Origin: Zygnema cylindricum
Taxonomy: Eukaryota; Streptophyta; Zygnematophyceae; Zygnematales; Zygnemataceae
Direction: 5' to 3'
Assembly: GCA_037447655.1 (NCBI GenBank)
Contig: JBBHKE010002987.1
Span: forward strand, 38,969 to 102,968
DNA length: 64,000 nucleotides
Position 1 is the first letter of the stretch. Each line of letters opens with the position of its first letter. Under the pieces are notes generated by a model. It was given only the letters and a program-made list of their open reading frames with translations. It was not told the origin of the DNA and ran no database searches. The position numbers were made by a program, and so were the translations under genes. Positions 11,617 through 23,824 of this stretch are shown here, in pieces.

Positions 11617-13196
11617 GAAAACTTATCGCGAGAGGTTCCGATATATCGGTCCGAGACCAACAAAATCCATATCGGCGATAACTTAAAATATATATAGTAC
11701 ACATACTATAGTACTTTATAATATAGTATATTACATTATTTTCATTATATAGCGTGGCATGCCACGCATAACAATCTGTTCCGTTTCTATTTAACTGAAA
11801 TTGATTACGGACAGCGCATCACGTAAACGTAGACAAATTTCAAATAATACTTTTTAGTTCTAAAAGTATACTATCGAAACGAAAAATTTAAAATACATTG
11901 TAAAATTTGAGAATCATTTTTTTTCAAAAAAAAACGCACAGACCAACAGAGCAGTCTGAACAGTGAACACATATGTCAGTCTGCCGCCATTTACAGCCAC
12001 AATATTTTTAAAATTCTGCAGCACTTATTTGAGGAAATACTAATCTTTTATAAAATAGTAAAAAACTAAAATTATAAATTTATTCATTCTGAGGAAACTG
12101 TAGGAGGATGGGACACAAATTTTTGATGAGGAGGTAGAAGAGACTGAAAATGTAAAAGATTAGAGAACTCACAAAAAATTAAGGAGGAATGCAAACATGC
12201 TAAAAAGTCCATTCCGAAAGGAGCATTATCAAAAGTATGGAATCATTTTAAGGTAGATTAAGGCAGATTTGGAATATGGTGGTTTGGAAATTGAAAACAT
12301 TGGTAATTTAAAAATTGAATTTTGAGAATTTTAACATTGCAGATTTTTAGAGATTGAGAATTGGTTAATTAAGAATCTTAAAATTTTCAGAATGTGAAAT
12401 TGGTGATTTGGCAAGATACGAAGCATTGAGAATTTGAGAATTTGAGAATTGAATCTTGAAGGTTTTGACTTTTGACATTGAAGATTTTGGAGGTAAAGAA
12501 TTGGTAAGCTATGAATTTTACAATTTTTAGAATGTGAAATTGGTGATTTGGCAAGATGTGAAAAAATGAGAATTTGGGATTTCAATTTTTAACATTATGA
12601 CATTTAATTGATTATGTATGTTTGGTAAATTGAGGCATCAGAGACTTGTATGTTAATGCCTCTAAGCTGAACTAGAAATAGGACCAAGAAATATCGAATA
12701 TGTCATAAATAACGCCATGTACCGCCATGTAACGCCATATAATGTATACGGAATCTGCGACAATAGCTCATAATCGTCCAAAATTCAACCTATGCATTTA
12801 TTTTGCCCGACCTTATTTCAGATCGTTTGGTATATGGATTGAAAAGGCATTAAAGAAAAAAGGTACAGTCAAAAGGACATTCAGGAAGGGTATGGAAGTG
12901 TGGAACCCAAGTAAAACCCCCTTAACTTAGAAATAATCAAGGAAAAATCGCGATTTTTTACCGAAATCAGGGGAAAGGGGGTCCACTGCACGTCCGGGGA
13001 ATAACACGTACAGTTGAGTGTACTGGCCGTACATTTTTATGTACGGTCCGTACAATTATCGCCGATAGTTATCGATATCGGTGATATCGCCGATAATAAC
13101 CGATAAATATCGGTTATTTATTGGCGATAACACCGATAACGATATGTCGTACCAATATATTGATTATCAGGTACCCGAAAAAAGGCCCACATCGGT
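11617..13196 (-). mobile_element. Decayed hAT-type element, inverted and enlarged
   Basis: Read on the minus strand, both subterminal regions match the element at 37374-38146. One side has the GGGTACC / CGATATATTGG / TATCGGCGATAAC block and the GTACGG-rich segment (12980-13196). The other has GGAATTTGTTGGTC-like sequence, the GTGGCATGCCACGC palindrome and TATATCGGAACCTC (11617-11800). Both terminal repeats are lost, and about 0.8 kb of extra AT-rich DNA lies in the middle. No transposase recognised. Confidence 0.6.
12325..12600. repeat. Two-copy tandem repeat, about 150 bp
   Basis: Two successive blocks share ATTTTNGAGNT, GAGAATTGGTAA, then AGAATGTGAAATTGGTGA with TTTGGCAAGAT following, and a GAGAATTTGNGA run. 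They differ by substitutions and small indels. They lie in the extra internal DNA of the decayed hAT element. Confidence 0.65.
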
Positions 13197-15733
13197 TGTA
13201 ATTACACTTTCTGTTGGTGTTGATGTTTTGATGTTTTGCTTGCTGGGTTTTGCTTTTTTGGGTATTTCGATTTCCTTGCCATCCTTTCGTATTTTCGTCG
13301 GTTTTGCCTTGATTTTCCTTTTTGTTTATTCCCTTCTCATGTGGTTCTTTCAGTTTTAGAAATGCTACTTCATTTTGTTCCTATGGACTCAGATGGTTTA
13401 CCATCGCGCTTTTTAATAGAGTCGCCCCACTAATGTGAACACCTGGAGTATGATCAATCAATCAATTCATGGGTTTTTATATTTTTTAGTGTTTTTGCGG
13501 TTTAAGGTTTTTTAGGATTTTTAAGGTTTAGGGTTTTTTTAGGACCACCTAAGGAGTTTGTGAGGCGGTGGTTCAGAACATTCTGGATTTGTTTTAACTC
13601 CATTCAAAGTGAGGAGTTTCTCCAGGTCGAGGTTTGGAATTCTTTTACGCATAGTTCACTTTACAGTTCCTGGCCCCGCTCTCTGTTATTTTTTTTCAAT
13701 CGTGCGACCATCTATTTTTTGTTTTGCAGTTTTTAGGTTCTCGGCTAAAAGTCAACTAGTTTTCCTTTCCTTAGTAATCTTTAGAAATACTCTTAGAGAA
13801 ACCCATACTTTTGTCCTTACTCATTTCAGGCTGTAGATTTTTGGTTGCGGATCAAAGTCTTCTACCAAACACTTACAAGAACTAAAGATTCTATTTTCAA
13901 TTGTGATGCTTGGTTACCTTCGAATTTCTTTTCAAAGTTTTCTTTCCTCCCGTCTCCCTCTCAGTCTTCAGGTATCAGCTTTTAAGGCATCTGAGTGCTA
14001 GAATGCCCACTAGACTCAACTTCGTTTTGACTATTTTTTTTTCTCAACTTCATTTGTGTCTATTTTTTTCGTCTCAACTCTACCGATCTGCCAAAGAACA
14101 CTTCCCAGCATTCCCAAACCCTAAGTTGGTTTTCCTGTTTTGCCTACAAAATTGACCACTTAAATCTTGACCTCACAAATACTTGTTTCTGACACCTATC
14201 ATGTCATTGCTTTCAACTTCAACAATTGTGACTACAGCATCGTTCAACAGGTCATGGCCCGGGAAGCATTTGATAAAAAACTGGGTCCTTTGGCCTGAAT
14301 CAAACACCTCTTCCTATCGCAAGCTAGGGAGTAGAGTCTAATTCCTGTCGACAATTTCATCAAGAAGTGAAACCAGTTGTGAACAGCAATTGCAGTTTTC
14401 TTAGAGAGCTGCGTTTGATCTTAACTATTAGTCACCATTTGACCTCACAAGCACCTCACCTCTTCCAGCCTTCACTTCATCTCTGAGTTCCCAAAAGTCC
14501 CTCTTCGACATCTTATAAATTTAGTTCTGCCGAGGAGCCTTCAATTAAAATACAAAAATAAAAAAAAAATCCATCTCTTTCCATCTTAGGAAAGGGTTTG
14601 GGTTTTATTTCCTAGTATTTCTCACGCAAAATTGAGATCAAGTGAGAGCAAGTGTCACCATAATCTGTGTGAATATCTAAATCAACCCTTTGCCATTTGG
14701 AGGCAAAATGCTCGCTAACTTATTGTATTTGCACATCCCTGGTATTTCACTATTTTCCTGATTTGATTGAAAAGTTTACCCAGAAACAAAATACTCATTA
14801 AACTCGGCTAACCCTCGTTGCTGGTTTCATTCAGATGGGGTGGATTTAAGAAAAATTGAAATCCATTCACCAATTAAACGCAGATATGGTCATAGCATCA
14901 GAGGCATAAATCCGTACAAGTTTTCAAGTTCCGGGAAACAATTTGCCCGTTAGATGTCAGATTTAGTTCGGCCGGTAAATGTTGATCCGGCAGTCAAAAC
15001 CTCCCGGGTCAGGACAAATAAGGTCCTTGCTTAACAACCAAAACCAGCTACGGTCGTCAGTCTTTCCAGCGACATAAAAAAAAACATTTCCATAAAATAC
15101 CAGCTCCAGCTTTATATTGGGAAACCAATACCAAACACCACAAATTTACTCACATGTGCGCAAAAACTTTTCTTTGTAAAATCGATATCATATTAGGAAA
15201 CATGAAACAAAAGACCAGCTACCTAATCTACAGACCAATGGGTCAAAACAAGCCAATAAATAAATAAAAACCCAGTAAAAATCAAATAACTTCTAGAAAA
15301 CTGCAATCTTAGCAAAAATATCAAAAATAGTTCAGGAATTAACTGAACCAAAAATCCCCCCAGAGAATATCAAAAAATTCTTAAACAGGCCTTATACTCC
15401 GTACTAAGACCAGATTTGTATCGTTGAGATTGGGATTTCTGTCCCATTATCCAGGGTCCGGCTAAATTCTCTACAATACAGAGAGCCAGCAGTCCCCTTT
15501 GCATCAGCGTAAAACAAATTGTCTTAAAAGAATGAACCTTCATACATAAATCACCTTCCAATGACCTGTCCAGGCTTTCCCACACATTACTTTTATCTAC
15601 AGCTTTCTCGAAACATTGTTTCTCTGTTTGCCTCTGATCTCTTTCCCTTCCTTTATCATCTCCGCAGTTGACATTTCAAGCTGACATCAATTCCGAGTGG
15701 CAAACACTCTCACCATGCAATCCTTCCGTGAAT
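13197..15733. other. Intergenic, nothing recognised
   Basis: T-rich on the plus strand to about 14.2 kb, then A-rich. No domain-bearing open frame on either strand. Its distal end would include any 3' UTR of the minus-strand XTH gene. Confidence 0.4.
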
Positions 15734-17360
15734 TTACTTGACATTGGACCATAGCAAGTATCGTCGTCGGTAAGCATACATCTTTATTCTGTTTTTCTTA
15801 CTCAAAGCTCCTGACCGCGTCCACTTTCCCAAGCATTTGGGTGTTCTCCTTTTGATCCAACGGCAAGTGTTTGTCAAGTCCATTGCTGAGATGGCGAAGT
15901 TAAAGGGACCTTTGCTGTAATCAGCCCGGATTCGTCCCCCGTCTGTAGCCCAGGATGAAGCATCCCATTGAGAAATCTGCTCCAAAAACCAACCCTTCCA
16001 TCCAAACTTAATCTCTTTCCCTCTCATTTCCTCTGTTACTAACTCATTTCATCAATGGATTGTTCAATAAATCACACCGAGCAAAAGAAGATGGATTTAT
16101 AAACTCTGCATATAAAAAGAAAACTGCGAACTTACCTGTATATACATTGGTTTGTTGGGGTATCTGGTATTCTTCCGATATTTTGCAGTCTCTCTCAGAG
16201 GAACGCCATCCACATACCACTGAATGTGAGTAGCGGTCCATCGAATAGTGTAAGTGTGGAATCTTGCTGCTGGATCAAACCAAAGCGAAAACTGCAAAGA
16301 AGTTTACAACATACGAAGTAGATTAATGAACAGACCTGACCGCAGACGAAATTCAATGGACAATGTAAACAAAGTTAGCACACAAACATTTAGATCTGAT
16401 CTCGTGAAAGATTGACTGAAATCGACGACTATGCAAGAAGACTTGAATGTCATCCAAGACTTGACAAAAACACCAGATGGTTTAGACACAGAACAATTGT
16501 CAAAGAAAAAGAATACTGCTATACGAAATGCGCATCCCAATGCTGATCACTACATCTGATCCAACTATTTTGCAAAAGAAACATAAAACTCACTCCTTCT
16601 TCATGTATGCCTTGTCCTCTCCCTTGGGCGTAATAGTTAGTAGCAAAGACAATTTTCTTGGACTCCGTATGCCCTAAAAACTCGAGATCAATTTCATCCC
16701 GTGTCTTCACCGCATTCCGAGATGACCTTTGAGAAACAGAAGTGAGGAAGACCGCTGAAACGATTCCCGCAGAAAATCCCACAGGAAGTTTAATTCTAAA
16801 CGAGAAACTTCCGTACATAAAGCGCTGATAAGTCTCCGCACCTGAAATAAAATAGGTACGACACAGTCAGAACGGCTCCAAAGTCAAATAGCACCAATGT
16901 TCACATAAGGTTGGCGTCGAAAGTCAAATGCAGATACAGACAGAGAGTGACTTACACATAAACTTTCCAAAATAATTTGGTAAACGAGTATGAGACTGTC
17001 AATGGGCACAGAAGTTTCAACACATTAATTGATTGTACAGGCAGTAATCAGATCTCATTCATAGAGCTTTAGCAACCAACCGCAGAACGAGCAGAGACAA
17101 TCTCATAATAATCTTCACTATATGCAGCAAAATGGAAAAATAAATTAGCTAAGATGTGAACAAGGCAAGCACTTACTGGATGACTGGTATTGCAGCTTCG
17201 AAAACACGACTGTGCCGTTGTTAAATGTAGTCACAAGATTCGGTGATAGCACCTCGAAATTCCTCTTCAATAAACTTCCAGCTTTACGAAATTTACCGTG
17301 GCAGGAGACAGTCATTGCTGCCACCATGGCCACAAAGAACAAAACTTTCAACACTGCCAT
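15734..17360 (-). CDS. XTH: Xyloglucan endotransglucosylase/hydrolase (GH16)
   Basis: XTH enzymes cut and rejoin xyloglucan in the cell wall. Four exons are visible on the minus strand: 17360-17177, 16841-16594, 16291-16136 and 15976-15734, with GT-AG introns of 335, 302 and 159 bp; phases agree throughout, giving 276 aa (family usually 270-300). The start opens a signal peptide, MAVLKVLFFVAMVAAM, ending near SCHG. Exon 2 holds the GH16 catalytic motif in RDEIDLEFLG (nucleophile and acid/base Glu around the central Asp) and TNYYAQGRGQG. Exon 3 has FHTYTIRWTATHIQWYVDGVP, the usual XTH core. Exon 4 opens ISQWDASSWATDGGR. The N-glycosylation site that usually follows the catalytic motif is not seen, and the tail after NTC lacks the normal XET C-terminal Cys/YC pattern. 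A GTAAGA inside exon 4 could be an alternative donor to an unseen exon. Confidence 0.88.
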
Positions 17361-17606
17361 TTTCTCCCTCTCCCTCTGTCTCTCTCGCAATCCCTCTCCC
17401 ACGCTGAGTCCGGATCAGACCTCAGCTCCAACAGGCGAGCTCCTAATGATATTATTCTCTACCTACCTCTCTCCCTCCCTATCCCTCTCGCTCCCCTCCT
17501 CTCGGTGAATGTGTGTCTCTCTCTACCTCTCCCACTCTGTCTCTCACGATATCTCTCAAGCTCTCCCTCCCTCCCTCTCTCTCGTCTCGTTCTCGCTCTA
17601 TATGCC
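17361..17606 (-). promoter_or_regulatory. XTH leader (GA on plus = CT on minus is reversed here) and TATA-like site
   Basis: Upstream of the XTH start the plus strand is a roughly 220-bp CT-rich tract (17361-17590), so the XTH leader itself reads GA-rich. Minus-strand CATATAGAG at about 17598-17604 could be a TATA box, placing transcription start near 17570. This inference rests on position only. Confidence 0.4.
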
Positions 17607-18116
17607 CGATGCACAGATCAGCAGCCTGCCTCGAAATTGCGGCTGTAGATTTTCATATTCTGGCAACGCATAATCAATTCTTAATATAGTTGCCTACGGT
17701 ATGTTAGGCTCCGAATTCAAAGGATCCCCAGCTGCAACCACGTTAAAGTCTCCTGGCGTTTGGCGGACATTTCGCGGAAGCAGCAGACGAATACCGGACG
17801 CAAAATTTTAGTGATGTACTGTAATGTACCGTACTGTACTGTACTTTAGCGTACCGTATGACAATTCGGAATATCACGCTACGCTGCCTGTATACTGTAT
17901 AGTGCACTGGTCCATCGCTATTTGACTTGATCACGCTATTTCAAGTGGGTCTTTATTTTTAAGCAAATTCATAAACTACAGTACAGTACAGTACAGTACA
18001 GTACTGTACAGTTACTATTCTGTACAGTACGTACTGTACAGTACTGTACTGGTGATAATACATTTTATTTCGGTGGCCCATCGTGCGTGACATGGAGACA
18101 CGGAGTTTAAGGTAGT
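17606..18116. other. Intergenic with (GTACA)n palindromic tract
   Basis: At 17975-18050 the sequence is built of CAGTA/GTACA steps on both sides of a centre and is therefore self-complementary. A smaller GTACTGTACTG run lies at about 17815-17850. No gene recognised. Confidence 0.6.
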
Positions 18117-18119
18117 TAA

Positions 18120-18821
18120 GGGTGAACTTCCATTAGAGGAAAAGTGGGGTTGTTTACTGGATACCGTACGATTTTGTACAAATTCGTACCTCTTTTTTTT
18201 TTGTCAGACGAAACATGACGAAACATGTCTACGGATGGCTCCAATATTATAGGCGTAAGTATCGACCGTTAGATTTTTCACTTTTTTAGATTCGCGAAGC
18301 AATCGCGCACATCGTCCAGTGTGAAGAGACTCTCCTCGGCGAGGAGAGTTTATTCAGACTGATCGCGTACCATTGGTACACGTGAAAAGTAAAAAAAAAT
18401 TCACCGCGAACAGGCAATGAGAATCGAGCACGTCGTACATGCCATGTGCCTTCCGCCACGGTGTATGAAGGTCGACCGAAATATCTTCGCACGCTCCTTC
18501 TGACATCCGCTGACCTTAAAAGTTTGCGGCGCCTTTATGACATTCCGTTCCGAAATTTTGATTTTCAATTTCAAAATTAAAATATGGTCGCAAAATTTTC
18601 GTACGAGTCATTAACTACCTCCACCCGTACAAATATTATGTACAAATTTTCAGCTTGAAGAATATTTCTAGATTTTAAGAATCTGAAAACTAACCTACGT
18701 GGCGCCAATCATAATTGAGAAACGATGTCTACTGGCACGACATAACGGAAGGCCGTGCCAGTAAACACTAGAAATAGACGTATCCGCATGTTTACTGGGA
18801 CCGCCTAATGGAGAACAGGCC
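18120..18821 (+). mobile_element. PIF/Harbinger-like MITE, 702 bp, TSD TAA
   Basis: Ends GGGTGAACTTCCATTAG and (inverted) GGCCTGTTCTCCATTAG, flanked by TAA on both sides. Internal order: CCCCACTTTT-like subterminal block, GTACG pairs, CCAACGGTC-like and CCAATGGTACACGTG blocks, GTACGACGTG-like block, then the minus-strand GGCGCCACGTAGGTTAG and CAGTAAAC motifs. Non-coding. Inverted near-copy at 36520-37185. Confidence 0.8.
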
Positions 18822-19390
18822 TAACAATCCTTTGCAGCATACTAGGAATTTCTTGTCAGATACAGTGTATGCAAATGAAAGTCCACGATCCCGTGCGCCC
18901 AATCGAATCGATTCCGTACTGTTCGTATGACGAATGGCTGCCTGGAATTTTGCAGTTCTACAAGACTACAAAGGTTTCAGTCCGTTTCCTCTTTCCATGC
19001 CTCAATCGAGGACGTGATTTGATCCAAACCGGTTGTTCACCCGATGAGCGGCCTGGTGACGGCTTGTAGTTTTTTTTGTTTTTGTTTTTTTATGTTTTTG
19101 GCGTTTTGCATACCAAATTTCAAATTATTCCGAAGTACCGCAAGCATGACACGAGAAACTCCGAAGAGACAAAAATTGAAGCCTGCGGCCCATACAAAAG
19201 CGTGCAGGATATCGAATTTTTTGGCCGGTTAGGGGCTAGCAGCAATCATTTGTAAATTTGGTAGCATCTGCACTTGACGACATTGACAGGTCACGTAGGG
19301 TTTCCGCAATCCGACCAGAATCTCCTCGGGAATGCCAGAGGCTCACATGTTCCAAAATCTCATAAATTTCGCTATACTGACGTTCATTAC
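18120..19390 (+). repeat. 1.27-kb inverted duplication, copy A
   Basis: Nearly identical in reverse orientation to 35928-37185. It comprises the Harbinger-like MITE plus about 570 bp of adjacent DNA, with an open frame of 66 aa (MQMKVHDPVRPIES...) preserved in both copies. The similarity stops exactly at the outer end of the MITE on one side and at about 19390 on the other. Copy B has about 25 extra bases just beside the MITE. Confidence 0.85.
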
Positions 19391-21560
19391 TGTTCACCCT
19401 CCGTACATGTAATTTCTGTCAGTTCCTCTCCGGATTTAGTCTTCCAGCCTTCAATTTTCATGTGTGACAACCACCGCATTCTTTCGACTTTTACACCTCC
19501 AGCTCAGCGTCCTCGTTTTGTCCTTTCAACGTGTTCAGCAGCAAATCACGCTACTCCTGACACTGACAAAAATGAGGAAATTCCAAATTTTATGTGTCGC
19601 ACCTGCGATAGAGCGCGGTCACGGCATTTTAATTCCTTTTCATCGCCAGCTATTCGAATACGTAATACGTCCAAAATGTACCTAGCAAGAAAAAAATAGA
19701 AAACGAGCGGGCAAGATAAAAAATGGATCATCCATTGCTGATTTAACATAAATGTCGTAAATTAAGGGCGAATGTCGCTGTAACGGAGAGCCTTCGTAAC
19801 GCAAAAAGTTAAAAGGACTCATTTTCCTGTTATCGGAAAGTAAACCCACTAAAATGAGGGCACGTGCGTCCTAAAAATATTGTCGATTGTCGTCCCCGAA
19901 ATTTTAATATCGTCACGTCGCACGATCCCAGGAAGGGAAAAATAAAATATGATACAGAAGGAAAAAGAAACAGTGACCCAAAAACTGGCGGCTATTGGAT
20001 GAAGCTGTGCACACTGCTGTAACACGTGTCAAGACAGTAAGAGTTATATCCGATGTGTTAAAACTTTTGGATTATTTTTCTGAGATTTTTCGGGATTCTC
20101 TTTTTTGTCGTCACTTTTCCTGAAACTTTCAGCATTGCCCGAGTGTACACCACGCATGTACACGTGGCAGGGTGTGAATTGTCGGAAAATTGCTCTCGAG
20201 GGATGTTTTGTGTTCTCCGTTACCATAATTGCATGCGATAGAGTTACAGTTAGGCTCTCCGTAACAACGGACACCGGGCCTACAACTTGTTCTAGGGTTT
20301 CAGGTTTCCAACTTCCAAAAAAGACGAAAAGTGTGAGAGACATTCGGAGCTACAGTACTCAAGTGGTCGAAATTAACTACTATTTGTTTTTTTTAGGAAA
20401 AATATGTTACCAACTGGCTTCTAGACTTTTTTGTTATTAATGCTGATTGCTATGCTATGCTATGCTATGCTGATTTCTTTAACATGTATTTTAACATGTT
20501 CCCATCGCAGTTCATAAGTATTTGGACCTAGAGGCGCACATTCGATCGCTTGTCCACTCTATATTTATGATTTTCCTAAATCGATCTACGCAACGACTTT
20601 TTGAAGCACAAATAAGGAAGTAAAGCAATTGATATAAAATAGTGTGGTGTTTTAGATATTCTATAGTGCCATTTATGTTTTCACTATTTAACATCTCATG
20701 AAGTCAGTTTGCTCCTCAAACTCTCTCGCTTACGCCACGTGTCGACTAAGCCTCCGGCCTCAATAGGTAACGACAAAAGTAGCTCACATGTCCATTCACT
20801 CATCCAGCCCAGCAAATCCGCCAAGGATCTGACCGCCGTACCCGTAAGATTGCATTTTGTCGTTTCTGACTTCTTTTCCAAAACTCCTTCCCGAGCAGAA
20901 CCGCAATCGTCCGTACACAAAACGACAAGACCTCGTTCCCCGCCTCTCCCCAACCTCCAAAAACCTCGTTCCGTACATTGACTATTCAAAACTCTTTACA
21001 TTTTCCGTATTCGTACGGCTAATTTACATTTTTCCGCTGAGAGTCCAATCTTTTCCCCATTAAAAGCTATATCCGTGCACCTCCCATGTTCGTCCGTAAT
21101 CTCGTACTCACTGATGATTGTCCTTTAGCTGTTTTCCATCCGTGTCTCCCCACTAGCGGACGTTACTTGCGCTATGAAAATATGTGTTTCGTACAGTTGT
21201 CGTACTTTGTACAAACACTGTACGTACATGAACCACATGCAGCCGTACAGACGCTGTACTGATATAGACGATAAAACACACGTCCGTTCGGTCCTGTCAA
21301 ACGCCACCGTCCACATGGACAGCGTGGCTCCGCGGTCGAATCTATCTTCCGGGATTTGCGGCAAGTATTCTGGACAGCGCGCCAAAATTTCGGGCGCGAA
21401 ATTTTGACATAAAAAACGAGACAGCCGCCTCCTTTGAGTGAAAAATCGGTCAGCCTCCTTCTGAATCTTCGCCTGTACGGTATTCTCTGAACGTAACCGC
21501 TATTTAGTCTTCTGCTGCCCAGGCAACAATTTCATTCGTTTCTCATCTCAATCAATTCCT
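19391..21560. other. Intergenic, nothing recognised
   Basis: No supportable gene. A (GCTAT)5 microsatellite lies at about 20446-20472. The interval from about 20700 is richer in G/C and CG, and probably includes the upstream region of the gene at 21841. Confidence 0.4.
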
Positions 21561-21599
21561 CTCCTTCGTTATACAGCCTTATTACCATTCGACCCTTTA

Positions 21600-21840
21600 T
21601 CTCTCTCCTTTCCTCACTTCCCCTACTCCCATCTCCATCTCTCTCCTCTCCCTCCTTCTCCCTCTCCTTTTTCCCTCAGTATCCTCGCCCACTACTCTAC
21701 CCACATTCCTCTCCTCCTCTCTCCTTCTCTCCTCCCTTTTTATAACTGGTTTTCTAAAGTCTCTTAAGAACTATTTTCTCACTTTTTCCTCCCCTTCTCT
21801 CTCCCTCTCACATACACATTCTTACACCCCATTTAGCACC
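21600..21840 (+). promoter_or_regulatory. CT-rich core promoter/leader of the 168-aa gene
   Basis: A pyrimidine-rich stretch with a TATA-like TTTTTATAAC at about 21737-21746, roughly 95 bp before the start codon. This is consistent with a start site near 21770 and a short CT-rich leader. The ATG sits in AGCACCATGG, a strong initiation context. Confidence 0.5.
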
Positions 21841-22347
21841 ATGGTGGTAGTGGAGAACAAATCCGAATCGCGCGCTTTAGTCGCCGTCGCAAACCGCGCG
21901 ATTCCGTCGTTCGATGCCGCGCCCGTCCTCGTGTCGACAGGTGGCGAGGAAAAATGGATGAGAGGGACAAAGGAGCGCGTCGTCATCATGACGCGGTACG
22001 GATGGTTCTCGTGTCGGCTGAATCCCAACGGCTATATTCGCATCACGGAGAAGAATCTGTTCGTCGTGCAAGACTGGGAAGACATGGACTCGCATTTCTA
22101 CTCGTGGTACAATAATCCCAACATCGATTTTGAGGCGGAGGGATTTCCGTTCAGTTTGGAGGAAGTTACGGAAATCTGTCTCATGGAACACATGTCTGCG
22201 AGACTGTCAACGGCTATGGCCGCAGATTGCGGAATATCGAGTTCGAATAAGGTTCCGGGTTCGAGAGGGAATATGGGGAATATGGAAAAATTTTCGGGTT
22301 CGAGGAATTCGATGAGCGGAGATGGGATGATTGCGAGCGGAGCCTAA
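21841..22347 (+). CDS. Uncharacterised 168-aa protein
   Basis: Single open frame with a strong start context (CACCATGG) behind a CT-rich leader, and base composition clearly less AT-rich than its surroundings, both of which argue for a real gene. The N-terminus (about 1-45) is Ala/Val/Ser-rich. A compact central part, about residues 45-120, contains RVVIMTRYGWFSCRLNPNGY, VQDWEDMDSHFYSWYNN and FSLEEVTEICLMEHM, rich in aromatic and acidic residues and probably folded. The tail is Gly/Ser/Asn/Met-rich and likely disordered. No signal peptide or membrane segment. I do not recognise a family, and no splice donor is needed to end the frame. Function unknown. Confidence 0.65.
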   Translation: MVVVENKSESRALVAVANRAIPSFDAAPVLVSTGGEEKWMRGTKERVVIMTRYGWFSCRLNPNGYIRITEKNLFVVQDWEDMDSHFYSWYNNPNIDFEAEGFPFSLEEVTEICLMEHMSARLSTAMAADCGISSSNKVPGSRGNMGNMEKFSGSRNSMSGDGMIASGA

Positions 22348-23824
22348 TTTTTTTAGTGCGGTTTTTAGTGCGATTATTTCTGTGGGATTTCTTTCAGTGC
22401 GCATCGAAAACTACTTTTTTGGAGGCGTTTTTGGGTGTTTTATTACTGTGTTTTTCGAGTTTTTTGGGGTTTTTTTTTTGGATATACATATTGGGAGATT
22501 TTTGGAGATTGGTTTTTTTGTCGGATTTTTGAAATTTGGTTTACGAGTCTTTTTTCTTTTTTCCGAAAAACGGAGATTGGAAGTTGAAGGACAAAAAAAA
22601 AGAGTTGTCGGAAAAAAACTTCCAAAACATTGTTTTTTTCCGACATAGGAAGCTTTTTTAGAAAATTTGAGATTTTTCCCCTTTTATTTTATTCCTAAGA
22701 AAGGGGAAGGATAATGTGAATATTATCTAAAATATGAAAACTTTATTGGCCGTGTTTTATGTTATGTTTTTGGAAAAATGTAGAAATATTGTTGAGATTG
22801 GGGAAAATAAAATGTTAAAAAGTTCCATTTTTTAGGACCCCTTTTTACTGTAGGATCCTCCTAATGTAGGTGCACAATTTAAACTTATTTTAGTGTTTCC
22901 TTCATATTTTATTTCTATTTATACTTTTTGATAAGTTTTGTGTTTCTATGCTGAGGCATTCTGTGAGGGGGTACTGAAACTTTTACCTTTTAGTAACTTT
23001 TGTCTTTTAGTGACATAGTTTGGCATTTAGTCGCTTTACAGCTTGTATCCTCAGTAATTGAAAAAAAAAACCCTTTTCTTTTTTATCCTCCCCTTTTTTT
23101 TTTATCTTTCTTGAAACCCCTTTGTTGAAGTGAATCTCTTTTTGTGAATGACATCCCCATTTTTTTTACGACTTTTTGTCATTTTTCTGCTTGTGATTGA
23201 TCTTTTTTTTTTCTTTTTTTTTATATCTTTTCTTCCATCAATTTTTTTGTCCTTTTTTTCCTGTCTTGCCCTCTCCCCCTTTTCTTTTGTTACAAAAATC
23301 CTTCTCAAGCTTTTTCGACAGATTTCGGTTTATTCCGTTCAATATATGAATTAAATGAATTTCATCTTTTTATCCATAACCAAATGGTATTATGCATTTA
23401 TTTCCCACAATTTTTACTTTCTGTCTTACCATGTCGATTTCAGATATCCTAGTCAAAATAGAAACAGCCTCATTAAGGGATTTTTATTCTTCTCCTCAAC
23501 GTGATGCTCTACTAATGATGTCGTATCGATTTAAACATCGTTTCGGATACGATATTTATGACGAGGCAGGCATATCGTCCTTTTGAAGATTTCGATACCG
23601 ATAATATATCGGGTGCTATCCTTCCGATACGCTATCTCTCCAACATATTGATGAAGTTCGTCGACACAAATTTGCCATCTTTCCTCCGTACACACACATG
23701 TCGGATTGTGAAGCCGACGGTTGCGATTAAAAGGGAAGATTCTAACCCGCCGGTTGGTGGTCTCCCATCGAAAACTGGATAATCGTGTACGGAGAGTAAA
23801 TGTTTTAAATTGGCGAAAAACATA
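22348..23824. other. 3' UTR and T-rich intergenic DNA
   Basis: Very T-rich, with no coding region recognised. 23520-23640 carries CGATACCGATAATATATCGGG-like palindromic steps resembling decayed hAT ends. Confidence 0.4.

Noticed and set aside
18869-19069. 66-aa open frame repeated at 36244-36444 as a possible gene
   Set aside because: Preserved in both duplicate copies but the copies are nearly identical anyway, so conservation says nothing about coding; no domain recognised.
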